From assembly GCA_045654885.1 (NCBI GenBank), contig JAZOOF010000054.1, positions 1 through 64,000 on the forward strand: DNA of 64,000 nt, in the 5' to 3' direction. A program made the translations under genes and the position numbers. Source of the stretch: HGM04593 sp045654885. Lineage in GTDB: Bacteria > Bacteroidota > Bacteroidia > Bacteroidales > Bacteroidaceae. This document shows positions 33,741-42,891 of this stretch, in pieces; within the stretch, counting starts at the first letter, position 1; the number at the start of each line of letters is the position of its first letter. The notes beneath the pieces were generated by a model. The model saw only the letters and a list, made by a program, of their open reading frames with translations, searched no databases and was not told the origin of the DNA.

Positions 33741-33822
33741 GTACAAATTTAAAAGCAAATCACAATAAGGATTATTCCGTTGTGAAAACATTCAAGGTGG
33801 AGCGCAAGCTTCGCCTTTTTTT
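33741..33822 (+). ncRNA. Predicted tracrRNA
   Basis: 33741-33765 is an anti-repeat: all 25 bases can pair with bases 2-26 of the CRISPR repeat (23 Watson-Crick, 2 G-U). A short nexus-like hairpin (GGA-TTAT-TCC, near 33769-33778) follows, then a terminator hairpin, GGTGGAGC-GCAA-GCTTCGCC (33796-33815), with a GNRA-type loop and seven T. The RNA would be about 75-80 bases long, guide Cas9 with crRNA, and be transcribed away from cas9. The exact 5' end is inferred from the promoter. Confidence 0.85.
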
Positions 33823-33841
33823 ATGCCCTTGTTCGGTACGT

Positions 33842-33883
33842 AAAAAAAGTCAATCCCTCTACGCTAACGTAAAGGGATTGACT
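33842..33883 (-). terminator. Terminator of the DUF349 gene
   Basis: On the minus strand AGTCAATCCCT...AGGGATTGACT, with an inner TACG/CGTA pair, forms a long stem followed by TTTTTTTAC, 25 bases past the DUF349 stop. It separates that gene from the tracrRNA terminator, so the two transcripts converge here. Confidence 0.85.
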
Positions 33884-33908
33884 CGGTATTGTTATTTGCA
33901 CTTCTCTT

Positions 33909-35789
33909 TTACTTTGCCTTTGCCTCTTTTTCCATTTCGTCCTCTATAAGGTGGATTTTCTCAAGGATTACCTGTGCGTCCTGCTTCAGTTTCTCTACCT
34001 TCTGGCGCATTACGTCGACAAGGCTTGCGCCTTTCTTGTTCGATGCACTAAGGAAACCAAGGTTGTTCTCGTAGGTGGCAATCTCGCTCTTCATAGCTTC
34101 GTACTGGCGGATGAGGTGGTCGCGCTCACGCTGCAGACTGTTGCCGTTCTTGCCAATGTTGCTGCGGAAGTTGGCGAGTTTGCGCTCGTTGGCGCTGGTG
34201 TGCAGTCTGTCGTAGAGTGCATTGGTGGCCTCGCGGTACTCCTTGTAGAGCTTGTCTTTCTCGCGGAATGGTACAAAACCTATGCTGTTCCACTCCTGTG
34301 CCAATGCCTGGAGCTGCCTGGTCTGTTCGCCGGCGGGCAGGGTGGGGTCTATTGCCTTGATTTTCTCAATGACGGCGCGTTTGAGCTTGAGGTTCTCCTG
34401 CTCGGTGCTGCGCTGTGACGATGTGGCTGCATTGCGACGCTCGAAGAAGTAGTCGCATGCGCTGACAAAACGCTTCCACAATGCCTCGGAGTATTTCTGG
34501 GCCACTGCGCCGGTCTCTTTCCACTCCTTCTGCAGCTTTGCAAGTTTCTCGGCTGTTGCTTTCCAGTCCTCGCTATCCTTGAGTGCCTCGGCCTGTTCGC
34601 AGAGTGCTTTCTTGCGCTCAAGGTTCCTTGCAAGTGTGCTCTTTGCCTCTTTGAAGAACTCGCTCTTCTGTACAAAGAAGTGGTCGCATGCCGCACGGAA
34701 ACGCTCGAATATCTTGATATTCATCTTCTGTGGTGCAAAGCCAATCTCTTTCCATGCTGCCTGCAGGTCGAGAATCTGCTGTGTGGCTGTGTTCCATGCC
34801 TGGTATGTGGTGAGTGCAGCATAGTCCATCTGCTCAATCTGCTCGCAGATGGCTGTCTTTTTGTCGAGGTTCTCCTGCTCCTTCTCTTTCTTGGCCTCGA
34901 AGTGCTCCTGGTGGCGGCGGTTGATGACTGTTGACGCAGCCTTGAAGCGGTTCCATACCTCCTCGCGCAAGTCGGGGGCTACAGGGCCTGCCTCACGGAA
35001 CTCGTTGTGCAACTGCTGCAGTTGGCGGAATGCTGCGATTACATCGCTCTCCTGTGCCAGTGCCTCGGCCTGCTGGCAGAGCATGGTCTTTATTTCGAGG
35101 TTCTTCTTGAAGTCGTATTCGCGGAACTCGTGGTTTATCTTCAGCACGTCATAGAACTGCTCGCCAAGCAGCTGGTACTGCTTCCACAGTGTAGCAACCT
35201 CGCTCTGTGGCACGTTCTTAATCTCTTTCCATGCTGCCTGCAGTGCGCGGAACTCATTTACCTCGGGGGTGCCTTGTGCTGCTTTCTCAACAAGCGCCTG
35301 CAGCTGCTCAAGCAACTGCTGTTTCTTTGCAAGGTTCTCCTGCATCTCCTTTTCCTGTGCTTCCAACCATGCATTGCGCTTTGCCTTTATTATGCTGAGG
35401 CTCTGCTTGAAGGCCTCCTCCAGCTCGTCGGGCTGTGGAATGAAGAGTGCCTCTTCGCCACCCTGGGCAACATGCTCCTTTAGTGCTGCCTCAATCTCGG
35501 CGGTGCGCATGCGGTAGAACTGCACCTTCAGCGCCTCTGTCTCGGCCTTGCTGTTGAGCGCATCGTCGCTCTCGGCAATGGCCTGCAGGCGCTCGATGAT
35601 TTCCTGACGGCTTGTCGGCTTTGCTACTTCTGTTTCACTTGCTGCATTCTCAGTTGGCATTTGTGGAGTCTCCTCGTTGATGCTGTTCTGCTCTGTAAAC
35701 TCAGTCGTAGCGGCATTGACAGCCTCATCAGGAGTACTCGTGATGTTCAGCTCCTGTGGCTGTACATCCGATTTGATACTTTCGCTCAT
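33909..35789 (-). CDS. DUF349 repeat protein
   Basis: A 626-residue, highly charged, nearly all-helical protein. After a disordered N-terminal 60 residues it contains about five repeats of a roughly 75-residue unit with the DUF349 pattern, e.g. LQAAWKEIKNVPQSEVATLWKQY, LQAAWKEIGFAPQKMNIKIFERF, LQKEWKETGAVAQKYSEALWKRF and LAQEWNSIGFVPFREKDKLYKEY. The function is not established; the family is widespread in Bacteroidetes and predicted to be cytoplasmic. It is transcribed alone. Confidence 0.88.
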   Translation of the reverse strand: MSESIKSDVQPQELNITSTPDEAVNAATTEFTEQNSINEETPQMPTENAASETEVAKPTSRQEIIERLQAIAESDDALNSKAETEALKVQFYRMRTAEIEAALKEHVAQGGEEALFIPQPDELEEAFKQSLSIIKAKRNAWLEAQEKEMQENLAKKQQLLEQLQALVEKAAQGTPEVNEFRALQAAWKEIKNVPQSEVATLWKQYQLLGEQFYDVLKINHEFREYDFKKNLEIKTMLCQQAEALAQESDVIAAFRQLQQLHNEFREAGPVAPDLREEVWNRFKAASTVINRRHQEHFEAKKEKEQENLDKKTAICEQIEQMDYAALTTYQAWNTATQQILDLQAAWKEIGFAPQKMNIKIFERFRAACDHFFVQKSEFFKEAKSTLARNLERKKALCEQAEALKDSEDWKATAEKLAKLQKEWKETGAVAQKYSEALWKRFVSACDYFFERRNAATSSQRSTEQENLKLKRAVIEKIKAIDPTLPAGEQTRQLQALAQEWNSIGFVPFREKDKLYKEYREATNALYDRLHTSANERKLANFRSNIGKNGNSLQRERDHLIRQYEAMKSEIATYENNLGFLSASNKKGASLVDVMRQKVEKLKQDAQVILEKIHLIEDEMEKEAKAK

Positions 35790-35949
35790 TCTTTTTTTGT
35801 TTTTGGTTTATAAAAAATACACAGCAAAAAACAATGTGGCTTCCCATTATTTGCTAACGAAAAGCCCATTTGTCTTTCTGCAGTTTCTGCAAATATAATG
35901 TTATTTTTAGGAAACTGTTTATAATTCTACCAAAAAATGCAAACTTGGG

Positions 35950-35993
35950 CATAAAAGAACAGACAGCCACTTTAAGCAGCTGCCTGTTTTTTA
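35950..35993 (-). terminator. Possible terminator downstream of the esterase gene
   Basis: GAACAGACAGCCACTTTAAG and CAGCTGCCTGTTTTTT can fold into an imperfect ACAG/CTGT-type stem just past the esterase stop (minus strand). Pairing is weak, so the call is tentative. Confidence 0.35.
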
Positions 35994-36015
35994 ACATGGA
36001 ATATATGTCTCTCTC

Positions 36016-37236
36016 TTATTTCATCTCTACGTCAACAATGCAGGGGAATGCATAGCTGCGGTCGTTGCGCAGGTTCAGGCTGCGGTGCAGCGCAGCAATG
36101 GTGCGGCTGGGCTTTATGCGTGCAATCTTTTTGCCCTTGTAGCGAATGGTAACCTTCTTGTCGAGGTTGACAAGGCGGTCGTTGAGGTAGATGGTGAGCT
36201 TTGAGTAGTCGCACTGCTCTATGTTGATGGTGTTGCCGTCGATATTTGCAATGACGGTTTTACCTTGCTCTACCTCGTCGGCGGGTGCTGTGAGCCAGTA
36301 GAAGTGCTCGCGTGTAACACGCTCCTGTCGCCATACAACCTGCTTGGGGTAGGGCATGCGGCGATATTGTGCCATCCAACCTATGGCGGCGGTGTCAACG
36401 CGGTCCATCCAGTGGCCTTTGCCCTCGATGATATTGTTGCTGTGGATATACTTGCCGGGGTGTGCTGCGGCAAGTGAATCCATTACCTGTGCCTTCTCCT
36501 TTGCAAGGATGTTGCGGTCGTAGTAGTGGTCGTGTTCGCCCATCCAAATCATGTATGGGGTGTTCATGAGGTTCACCTGTGACGATTCGCCGGGGTGGCC
36601 TGCCATCATTGATGCGGCAGCCCACTTGTCGGCCATACGGGGTGCAACGCGCCACACACCGTCGCCGCCGGCCGAGTAGCCGAGCAGGTATACCTTGTTG
36701 GGGTTTACGCCTTCAAAGACAACGCATGCCCTGATTACGTCTTCGAGCAGTTCGTCGAGTCCCTTGCGGTGCCACAGGTCCGATGTGTTCCATGGTGCAC
36801 GTGGTGCAACGTATACACCCTCGAACGGTTCGTAGAGGTAAATCTGGTTCATCCACTGCTCGTCGTTCACCTCCTTGGGGCACTCGCCGCCACCGTGCAT
36901 GGAGATGTAAAGACTGCGCCCGTCCTTTGGGGTCATGCCGAACACGCGGCAGGCGCAGGCGAGCTTAATGGAGTCATTGGCAATGGTGAGTCTTTCCCAC
37001 TGGCGGCCAAGCTCTTTTGCGCTCTCCTTGAGCCATAGCGAGTCGATGATGAATGCAGCCTCGTCGCAGTCGGCCTTGCTGAGTGCCTTGTTGGCAAACC
37101 TCTGCTGTGCAAGTTCGCCCTTGGGGTTTGCTACCCAGTTCTTGAACTCCTGAATCTGCGCGTTTGCAATGCTTGGAGTAAAAAGCAACAATGCCGCAAT
37201 GGCGGCTATTGTTGATAGAAGATGTTTTCTTTTCAT
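36016..37236 (-). CDS. Secreted alpha/beta hydrolase (esterase-like)
   Basis: A 406-residue protein with a signal peptide (about 1-26, ending SIANA). The hydrolase core shows the HGGGE oxyanion motif near 117, the nucleophile elbow LLGYSAGGDG near 190, an acid region MGEHDHYYD near 235 and a His in GKGHWMD near 275. A C-terminal beta-rich part (about 310-406) follows. It looks like a PHB-depolymerase/feruloyl-esterase-type enzyme of the periplasm or surface; the substrate is unknown. Its start is five bases after the mgtE stop, so it is probably the last gene of an rsmA-mgtE-esterase operon. Confidence 0.75.
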   Translation of the reverse strand: MKRKHLLSTIAAIAALLLFTPSIANAQIQEFKNWVANPKGELAQQRFANKALSKADCDEAAFIIDSLWLKESAKELGRQWERLTIANDSIKLACACRVFGMTPKDGRSLYISMHGGGECPKEVNDEQWMNQIYLYEPFEGVYVAPRAPWNTSDLWHRKGLDELLEDVIRACVVFEGVNPNKVYLLGYSAGGDGVWRVAPRMADKWAAASMMAGHPGESSQVNLMNTPYMIWMGEHDHYYDRNILAKEKAQVMDSLAAAHPGKYIHSNNIIEGKGHWMDRVDTAAIGWMAQYRRMPYPKQVVWRQERVTREHFYWLTAPADEVEQGKTVIANIDGNTINIEQCDYSKLTIYLNDRLVNLDKKVTIRYKGKKIARIKPSRTIAALHRSLNLRNDRSYAFPCIVDVEMK

Positions 37237-37241
37237 TGTTA

Positions 37242-38594
37242 TTATGACATTATTTGGCTCAGCGCCATTGATATGATCATGTAGAAGGTCATGCCGCTGA
37301 GGTCGTTGATAATCTGTATGAATGGTCCCGTTGCAACTGCCGGGTTTATATTTATCCTCTCGAGCACCATGGGGATGAGGGTTCCGAAACTCGATGCAAA
37401 GAGCACTACCACAAAGAGGCTGAGCGGAACGGCAAGGCTTACAATGTCTGTAGGGCCATATACAAAGAAGTTGTATACATATACCATGAGTGATAGTATG
37501 GTGGCATTGATTATTGCCACAACCATCTCCTTCAGTATGTGCCTGAACATGTGGCTGGAGTTGAGCGAGTTGTTGGCCAATCCCTGCACGGCAATGGCCG
37601 ATGACTGTGTGCCCACATTACCTCCCATGCCGGCAAGCAGGGGGATGAAGAGTGCCATCTCGGGGTGGCTGCCAAGTGTGGTGGTGAAACAGTTGAGCAG
37701 CATTGAAGAGCAGATACCTCCAAGCATGCCTATGATGAGCCAGGGCAGGCGTGCCTTGGTTTGCAGGAAGACGCTGTCACCGGTTTCCACATCCTGGGTA
37801 AGACCGGCGGTGAGCTGCTGGTCGTGTTCGGTCTGCTCGCGTACCTCGTCCATGATATCGTCGACTGTAATCTGTCCCACAAGGCGGTTGATTTTGTCGA
37901 CAACGGGAATGGCCACAAGGTTATACTTCTCGATGAGCATTGTAACCTCGTCGATGGGGGTGTCTACGTCGACGCTGATGATTTGTGTGTCCATCACGTG
38001 CTTCACCTTTGACACCGATGGGCTGGTAATCATCTTTTTGAGCGGGAATAGACCGCACAGGCGCTCGTCGTCGTCGACAACGTATATATAATAGATATCA
38101 TCGAGTTCCTCGGCCTGTTGGCGCATCTCCTTGAGGCACTCGGGCATACTCCAGTTGCCGTTAACGACAACCATCTCGGTACTCATGAGACCACCGGCGG
38201 TGTCCTCGTCGTACTGCAGAAGGTCGACAATGTCGCCGGCAAGCTCAATGTCCTGGATGTTCGAGAGCACCTCCTCCTGTTTCTCCTCGTCCATGTCGCG
38301 GATAATCTCCACGGCATCGTCGGTGTCCATGTAGTTGACGAAACGCTTTGCAATGGCTTCGGAGGGGAGTTCTTCGAGAAGGTCGTTACGCAGGTCTTCG
38401 TCCATCTCAATGAGGGCGTCGGCGGCAGTCTCGTTGTCGAGCTGGCGGTAGAGGAAGCGTGCCTGCTCGGTGGTGAGCTCAAGGCAAATCTCGGCAATGT
38501 CGGCGGGGTGCAGCCTTGCGACGGTGTCCTGCAACAGCACGGAGTCCTTCTTCTCTATCAGCTCCTTTATGTGGTTGATGAATTCCTGTGTCAT
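37242..38594 (-). CDS. mgtE: Magnesium transporter MgtE
   Basis: A 450-residue MgtE. An N-terminal helical superhelix (about 1-130) is followed by two CBS domains (about 135-255) that sense Mg2+, then five transmembrane helices (about 285-450) including the conserved PLLAGMGGNVGTQSSAI pore segment. It admits Mg2+ along its gradient at the inner membrane and closes when cytosolic Mg2+ is high. It lies 12 bases after rsmA. Confidence 0.95.
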   Translation of the reverse strand: MTQEFINHIKELIEKKDSVLLQDTVARLHPADIAEICLELTTEQARFLYRQLDNETAADALIEMDEDLRNDLLEELPSEAIAKRFVNYMDTDDAVEIIRDMDEEKQEEVLSNIQDIELAGDIVDLLQYDEDTAGGLMSTEMVVVNGNWSMPECLKEMRQQAEELDDIYYIYVVDDDERLCGLFPLKKMITSPSVSKVKHVMDTQIISVDVDTPIDEVTMLIEKYNLVAIPVVDKINRLVGQITVDDIMDEVREQTEHDQQLTAGLTQDVETGDSVFLQTKARLPWLIIGMLGGICSSMLLNCFTTTLGSHPEMALFIPLLAGMGGNVGTQSSAIAVQGLANNSLNSSHMFRHILKEMVVAIINATILSLMVYVYNFFVYGPTDIVSLAVPLSLFVVVLFASSFGTLIPMVLERININPAVATGPFIQIINDLSGMTFYMIISMALSQIMS

Positions 38595-38606
38595 AACTCT
38601 CTGCTT

Positions 38607-39392
38607 TTATGCCAAGTCGCGTTCTACCTTGTTTGTCAATTCTATGAAGTCCTCTATCGACAGCTGCTCGGGGCGCTTGTCGAGGATGGGGTCGCTCAGC
38701 AGCGGCGACTCCTTGCCCACTATCTGCTGTATGGAGTTGCGCAGTTTCTTGCGTCGCTGGTTGAAGGTGCCTTTCACAATTTTGCGGAAGAGCTCCTCGT
38801 CACACTCCAGTGACGTGCGGCTGTTGCGCTTCATGAGCACTACGGCGCTCTTTACCTTTGGCGGGGGCGAGAAGACGTTCTCGTCGACAGTGAAAAGGTA
38901 CTCCACATCGTACCAGAGCTGTATGAAGATGCTGAGTATGCCATAGGCTTTTGTGCCGGGCACGGCGGCAAGGCGTTCGCCAACCTCCTTCTGTATCATT
39001 CCGCTACAGTAGGGGATGAACTCCTTGTAGTCGAGCATCTTGAAGAAGATTTGGCTCGATATGTTATAGGGGTAATTGCCTATGAGCATGAATTGTTCGC
39101 CGGCAAAAAGGCGGTCGAGGTGCATCTTCAGGAAATCGTCGGGGATTATGTTCTCCTCCTGCAGCTGTGGAAGGTTGTTGCATAGGTAGGTTACCGACTC
39201 CTCGTCAATCTCCACCACCTTCAACGGGTGCTGCTTTTCGAGCAGGAAACGGGTGAGTACACCCATACCGGGACCAACCTCCAGGATGGGCATGCCGGGA
39301 CATACATCAACGGTGTCTGCAATTCTGCCCGCAATGGACAAATCGATGAGGAAATGCTGTCCTAATCTCTTTTTTGCCGTAACTTCCTTCAT
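38607..39392 (-). CDS. rsmA: 16S rRNA A1518/A1519 dimethyltransferase
   Basis: A 261-residue KsgA/RsmA. The N-terminal KKRLGQHFL is typical; the SAM-binding loop is LEVGPGMGVLTRFL near 37; and the catalytic motif NYPYNIS is near 105. It dimethylates two adenines in the 3' hairpin of 16S rRNA during small-subunit maturation. It is the first gene of a minus-strand operon with mgtE and the esterase. Confidence 0.95.
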   Translation of the reverse strand: MKEVTAKKRLGQHFLIDLSIAGRIADTVDVCPGMPILEVGPGMGVLTRFLLEKQHPLKVVEIDEESVTYLCNNLPQLQEENIIPDDFLKMHLDRLFAGEQFMLIGNYPYNISSQIFFKMLDYKEFIPYCSGMIQKEVGERLAAVPGTKAYGILSIFIQLWYDVEYLFTVDENVFSPPPKVKSAVVLMKRNSRTSLECDEELFRKIVKGTFNQRRKKLRNSIQQIVGKESPLLSDPILDKRPEQLSIEDFIELTNKVERDLA

Positions 39393-39567
39393 TGCCTGTT
39401 GCTTTTTTTATTTAATTATACTTAAAAAAGCTGTTTTTCTTCAATTATTGGTTATCTTTGCCATCACGGCAAAGATATGCCACACCTTTAGCCCTTCAGG
39501 GGCACATAGGTTGCACCGCGCCAATGTTGCAAAGGTAACGAAAACTATTAAAAATGTTTCTAAAGTT

Positions 39568-40560
39568 GTGAAAAAGATTTTAAATTATACGTTAAAAACA
39601 GTGTTGCCTATTCTGCTGGGTGCCCTTATCCTGTGGATGGTGTACAACGATTTTGACTTTTCGCTGCTTTGGGACAGTCTTGGGGAGATGAACCTTGTAT
39701 GGTTTGCCGTGACGGTGCTTTTTGGAATAATGAGCCACGTGATAAGGGGCTGGCGCTGGAGGCTGACACTTGCCCCTCTGGGGTATAACCCATCGGCCGC
39801 CACCTGCGTCGACTCGGTCTATGTGGCCTATGCCGCCAACCTGGTGTTGCCGCGTGTGGGCGAGGTGTCGCGTTGTGTGATACTCGAGAGGCATGAGCAT
39901 GTTCCCTTTGCCCACGCACTGGGTACTCTGGTTATGGAACGAATGATTGACACGCTTATGGTGCTGCTCATTACGCTTGTGGCTGTTGCCGTGCAGTGGC
40001 CGGTGTTCATTGAGTTCATTGGCGAGGCGGGCTTCAGGTTGCCCGGCGGGGCATTGCTCTCTACACCACGGGGAGTGGTGATAGCATTGCTCTCGCTCCT
40101 GGCTATTGGTGTACTGTTGCTCTTGCTGCTGCGCAAATTGTCGCTGTGGCAAAAGATAAAGTCATTTGCGGGGCGTTTTCTTGAGGGGCTGCTCTCCCTG
40201 CGCAAAATGAAGAACTGCGGGCTGTTTGTGGCCGAGACTGTGGGGATATGGTTCTGCTACTTCATGCAGTTCTATCTCAGTTTCTTCTGTTTCGGGTTCA
40301 GCAGCGGCCTTTCGTTGGCGGCGGCGCTGTTGTTGTTTGTGGGCGGAAGCATAGCAGTGGTTGTCCCCACACCCAACGGGGCCGGTCCATGGCATTTTGT
40401 AATAATAAGCATTATGGTTCTTTATGGCGTTTCGACAACCGATGCACAGGTTTTTGCGTTGATAGTGCATAGCACGCAGACTCTGCTTGTGGCCATTCTG
40501 GGACTTTATGGCATTGCGGCATTGCAGTTGAGAAGTATGAGAAGGAAAAGTATAGACTAA
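39568..40560 (+). CDS. Lysylphosphatidylglycerol synthase TM-region/flippase-like membrane protein
   Basis: A 330-residue membrane protein with about eight helices, similar to the transmembrane part of MprF (AglD/UPF0104 type). Conserved-looking parts are HVIRGWRWRLTLAPLGY near 60, the NLVLPRVGEVSRC loop near 90 and VPTPNGAGPWHF near 270. Such proteins are thought to move lipids or polyisoprenoid-linked sugars across the inner membrane; no catalytic domain is attached. GTG at 39568 is chosen because longer frames run antisense into rsmA. TATCTTTG at 39453-39460 is a probable -7 element, giving a leader of about 100 bases. Confidence 0.75.
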   Translation: MKKILNYTLKTVLPILLGALILWMVYNDFDFSLLWDSLGEMNLVWFAVTVLFGIMSHVIRGWRWRLTLAPLGYNPSAATCVDSVYVAYAANLVLPRVGEVSRCVILERHEHVPFAHALGTLVMERMIDTLMVLLITLVAVAVQWPVFIEFIGEAGFRLPGGALLSTPRGVVIALLSLLAIGVLLLLLLRKLSLWQKIKSFAGRFLEGLLSLRKMKNCGLFVAETVGIWFCYFMQFYLSFFCFGFSSGLSLAAALLLFVGGSIAVVVPTPNGAGPWHFVIISIMVLYGVSTTDAQVFALIVHSTQTLLVAILGLYGIAALQLRSMRRKSID

Positions 40561-40588
40561 ATAACATTAATAAACTAATTTTTATATT

Positions 40589-42046
40589 ATGGCAATAACA
40601 ATTAAGGATTTGCAGCCACGCGAGGTGTGGAAGCACTTTGAGGCATTGACACAGGTGCCTCGTCCATCGGGACATCTTGAGAAGATTCAGAAATATCTGC
40701 TCGACTTCGGTAAGAGCATCAACGTAGAGACATGGCAGGACGAGGCCGGCAACATCATCATGCGCAAGCCTGCTACTCCGGGACTGGAGAACCGCAAGGG
40801 CATTATCCTGCAGGCACACATGGATATGGTGCCACAGAAGACTCCCGACAGCAAGCACGATTTCGAGAACGACCCCATCACAACTGTTGTGAAGGGTGAT
40901 TGGCTTTATGCTGATGACACTACACTCGGTGCCGACAATGGTCTTGGTGTGGCTGCTATCATGGCAATTATGGAGGACGCTACACTGCAGCACGGTCCAC
41001 TGGAGGCACTCATCACTGCCGACGAGGAGACCGGTATGTACGGTGCATTCGGTCTCAAGGGCGGCGAGCTCGAGGGCGAGTTGCTGTTGAACCTCGACTC
41101 TGAGGAAGAGGGTGTCCTTTACATCGGTTGTGCCGGTGGTCTCGATATCTCGGCTTCCATGGAGTTCATGGAGGAGGAGAGCGACGATGCCGACGTTGCA
41201 GTCCGCGTTCAGCTCAAGGGCTTGCGTGGCGGTCACTCAGGTCTTGAAATCAATGCAGGCCGTGGCAATGCCAACAAACTGATGGCACGTTTCGTGCGCG
41301 AGGCTATGGACGAGCTTGCCGTTGTGCTTGCAAGCTGGAACGGCGGCAACATGCGCAATGCCATCCCTGCAAGCTGTGAGGTTGTGCTCACATTGCCCGA
41401 GGAGGCCATCGATGAGCTCAAGGCGATTGCTGCAAAGTACGAGGCTCTCTACAACAGCGAGTATGCTACAATTGAAGAGGGTATCACTCTCACAGTCAGC
41501 GAGGCCGAGATGCCCGAGACTGTTGTGCCACAGGAGATACAGGACAACTTGCTCGATGCTATCCTTGCTTGTCACGACGGTGTGCTGCGCTTCATCCCTA
41601 CAATCCCCGATACAGTAGAGACATCAAGCAATCTCTCTATTGTTAAGATAGGTGAGGGCAAGGCCGAAATCAACATCCTTGCACGCAGCTCTTGCGACAC
41701 AATGAAGGAGTTCCTTGCCCTGCAGCTATCGAGCTGTTTTGCAATGGCAGGCATGAAGGTTGAACTCAGCGGCGGATACAGCGGCTGGCAGCCAAACGTT
41801 AACTCTCCGCTGTTGGCTGCGTTGAAGAGCGCATACAACGACATGTTCGGCAAGATGCCCGACGTGCGCGTAATCCACGCCGGCCTTGAGTGCGGTATCA
41901 TCTCTACAAACTATCCAAAGATGGATATGGTATCGTTCGGTCCTACATTGATGTCTCCCCACTCTCCGACAGAGCGTGTCGAGATTCCAACTGTTGAAAA
42001 ATTCTACTCACTTGTAAAGGCACTTGTGGTAAACGGTGTACTTTGA
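40589..42046 (+). CDS. pepD: Aminoacyl-histidine dipeptidase (cytosol non-specific dipeptidase)
   Basis: A 485-residue M20 metallopeptidase of the PepD group. Metal-site motifs are ILQAHMDMVP near 75, GADNGLGVAA near 113 and ALITADEETGMYGA near 142; HSGLEI near 215 is in the dimer/lid region. PepD cleaves dipeptides such as Xaa-His in the cytoplasm with two zinc ions. It stands 28 bases after the flippase-like gene. Confidence 0.95.
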   Translation: MAITIKDLQPREVWKHFEALTQVPRPSGHLEKIQKYLLDFGKSINVETWQDEAGNIIMRKPATPGLENRKGIILQAHMDMVPQKTPDSKHDFENDPITTVVKGDWLYADDTTLGADNGLGVAAIMAIMEDATLQHGPLEALITADEETGMYGAFGLKGGELEGELLLNLDSEEEGVLYIGCAGGLDISASMEFMEEESDDADVAVRVQLKGLRGGHSGLEINAGRGNANKLMARFVREAMDELAVVLASWNGGNMRNAIPASCEVVLTLPEEAIDELKAIAAKYEALYNSEYATIEEGITLTVSEAEMPETVVPQEIQDNLLDAILACHDGVLRFIPTIPDTVETSSNLSIVKIGEGKAEINILARSSCDTMKEFLALQLSSCFAMAGMKVELSGGYSGWQPNVNSPLLAALKSAYNDMFGKMPDVRVIHAGLECGIISTNYPKMDMVSFGPTLMSPHSPTERVEIPTVEKFYSLVKALVVNGVL

Positions 42047-42072
42047 TAGATGCACCACCTGGTGCATGGACA

Positions 42073-42103
42073 GGGGTTCCCGGTTTCGGGAATCCCTTAT
42101 TTT
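42073..42103 (+). terminator. Terminator of pepD
   Basis: GGGGTTCCC-GGTTTC-GGGAATCCC (9-bp stem, one G-U) is followed by TTATTTTG. A second small hairpin, ATGCACCA-CC-TGGTGCAT (42050-42067), lies between it and the pepD stop. Confidence 0.75.
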
Positions 42104-42187
42104 GTATGTTATGGTTGCTAAAAAGTTATTTTTTTGAACATCGAGTGAAAAAAAGCTCAAAAAAAGTTTTTTTTAATAAAAAAATGA

Positions 42188-42195
42188 TATTTTTG
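42188..42195 (+). promoter_or_regulatory. -7 element for DUF3332 gene
   Basis: TATTTTTG matches TAnnTTTG 61 bases before the start codon. The -33 position is T-rich but not a clean TTTG. Confidence 0.5.
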
Positions 42196-42256
42196 CGCCA
42201 TGAGGCGATGAGGCTAACTTGTCGTTGGAATTACTAACCTAAATAATAATAGATTT

Positions 42257-42787
42257 ATGAAAAAGACATTCAAACTTTCGGTTCTGTTGCTTTGCGCAAC
42301 CATGTTGTTCTCATCATGTATCGGTTCTTTCCGTTTGACCAACAAACTCAAGGATTGGAATGGAAGCATTGGCAACAAATGGGTGAACGAACTTGTATTC
42401 TTGGCTATGCACATTGTCCCTGTATATGAGGTATCTATATTTGTTGATGCAGTTGTTCTCAACTCAATCGAATTCTGGACCGGCAAGAAGGCTTCTGTAA
42501 ATGTCCAGGTTGTGCAGAACAGTCAGGGTCAGGATGTGGAAATCACAGCAATGGAGAATGGTTACTCTCTCTCTTGCGGCGACCAGACAATGAACCTCCT
42601 TTTCGATGAGGAGACACAGATTTGGAGTGCTGAGTACAACAACCAGACTACCCAGCTCATGAGACTTGTTGACGGTAACAATGCACAGCTCTTTCTTTTG
42701 AACGGTGATGTTATGGACGTTACTTTGGATGAGCAGGGCATTGATATGGCACGTATGTACATGAACAACAGCTTTGCTTTGAAATAA
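42257..42787 (+). CDS. DUF3332 family lipoprotein
   Basis: A 176-residue protein with a lipoprotein signal (lipobox LFSSC, Cys near 21), so it is attached to an envelope membrane. The segment SFRLTNKLKDWNGSIGNKWVNELVFLAMHIVPVYE is typical of DUF3332 proteins. Function unknown. It has its own promoter and terminator, so it is monocistronic. Confidence 0.8.
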   Translation: MKKTFKLSVLLLCATMLFSSCIGSFRLTNKLKDWNGSIGNKWVNELVFLAMHIVPVYEVSIFVDAVVLNSIEFWTGKKASVNVQVVQNSQGQDVEITAMENGYSLSCGDQTMNLLFDEETQIWSAEYNNQTTQLMRLVDGNNAQLFLLNGDVMDVTLDEQGIDMARMYMNNSFALK

Positions 42788-42812
42788 GTGCAAACCTAAT
42801 ATTTTGACTTTG

Positions 42813-42846
42813 CAGAGCCGCCTTTTTGGGCGGCTCTGTTGTTTTT
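42813..42846 (+). terminator. Terminator of DUF3332 gene
   Basis: CAGAGCCGCC and GGGCGGCTCTG form a GC-rich stem followed by TTGTTTTT, 26 bases after the stop codon. Confidence 0.85.
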
Positions 42847-42869
42847 ACACGGCTTATTTGCTATCTTCG
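42839..42869 (+). promoter_or_regulatory. Candidate promoter of meaB
   Basis: TTG (42839-42841) and TATCTTCG (42862-42869) are 20 bases apart, close to the Bacteroidetes consensus, and end 22 bases before the meaB start. Confidence 0.45.
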
Positions 42870-42891
42870 CAAGTGACGAAATTGATTTGTT

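Noticed and set aside
39253..39567. N-terminal extension of the flippase-like protein
   Set aside because: The extra residues come from sequence antisense to rsmA and its promoter region; a GTG at 39568 gives a normal family N terminus.
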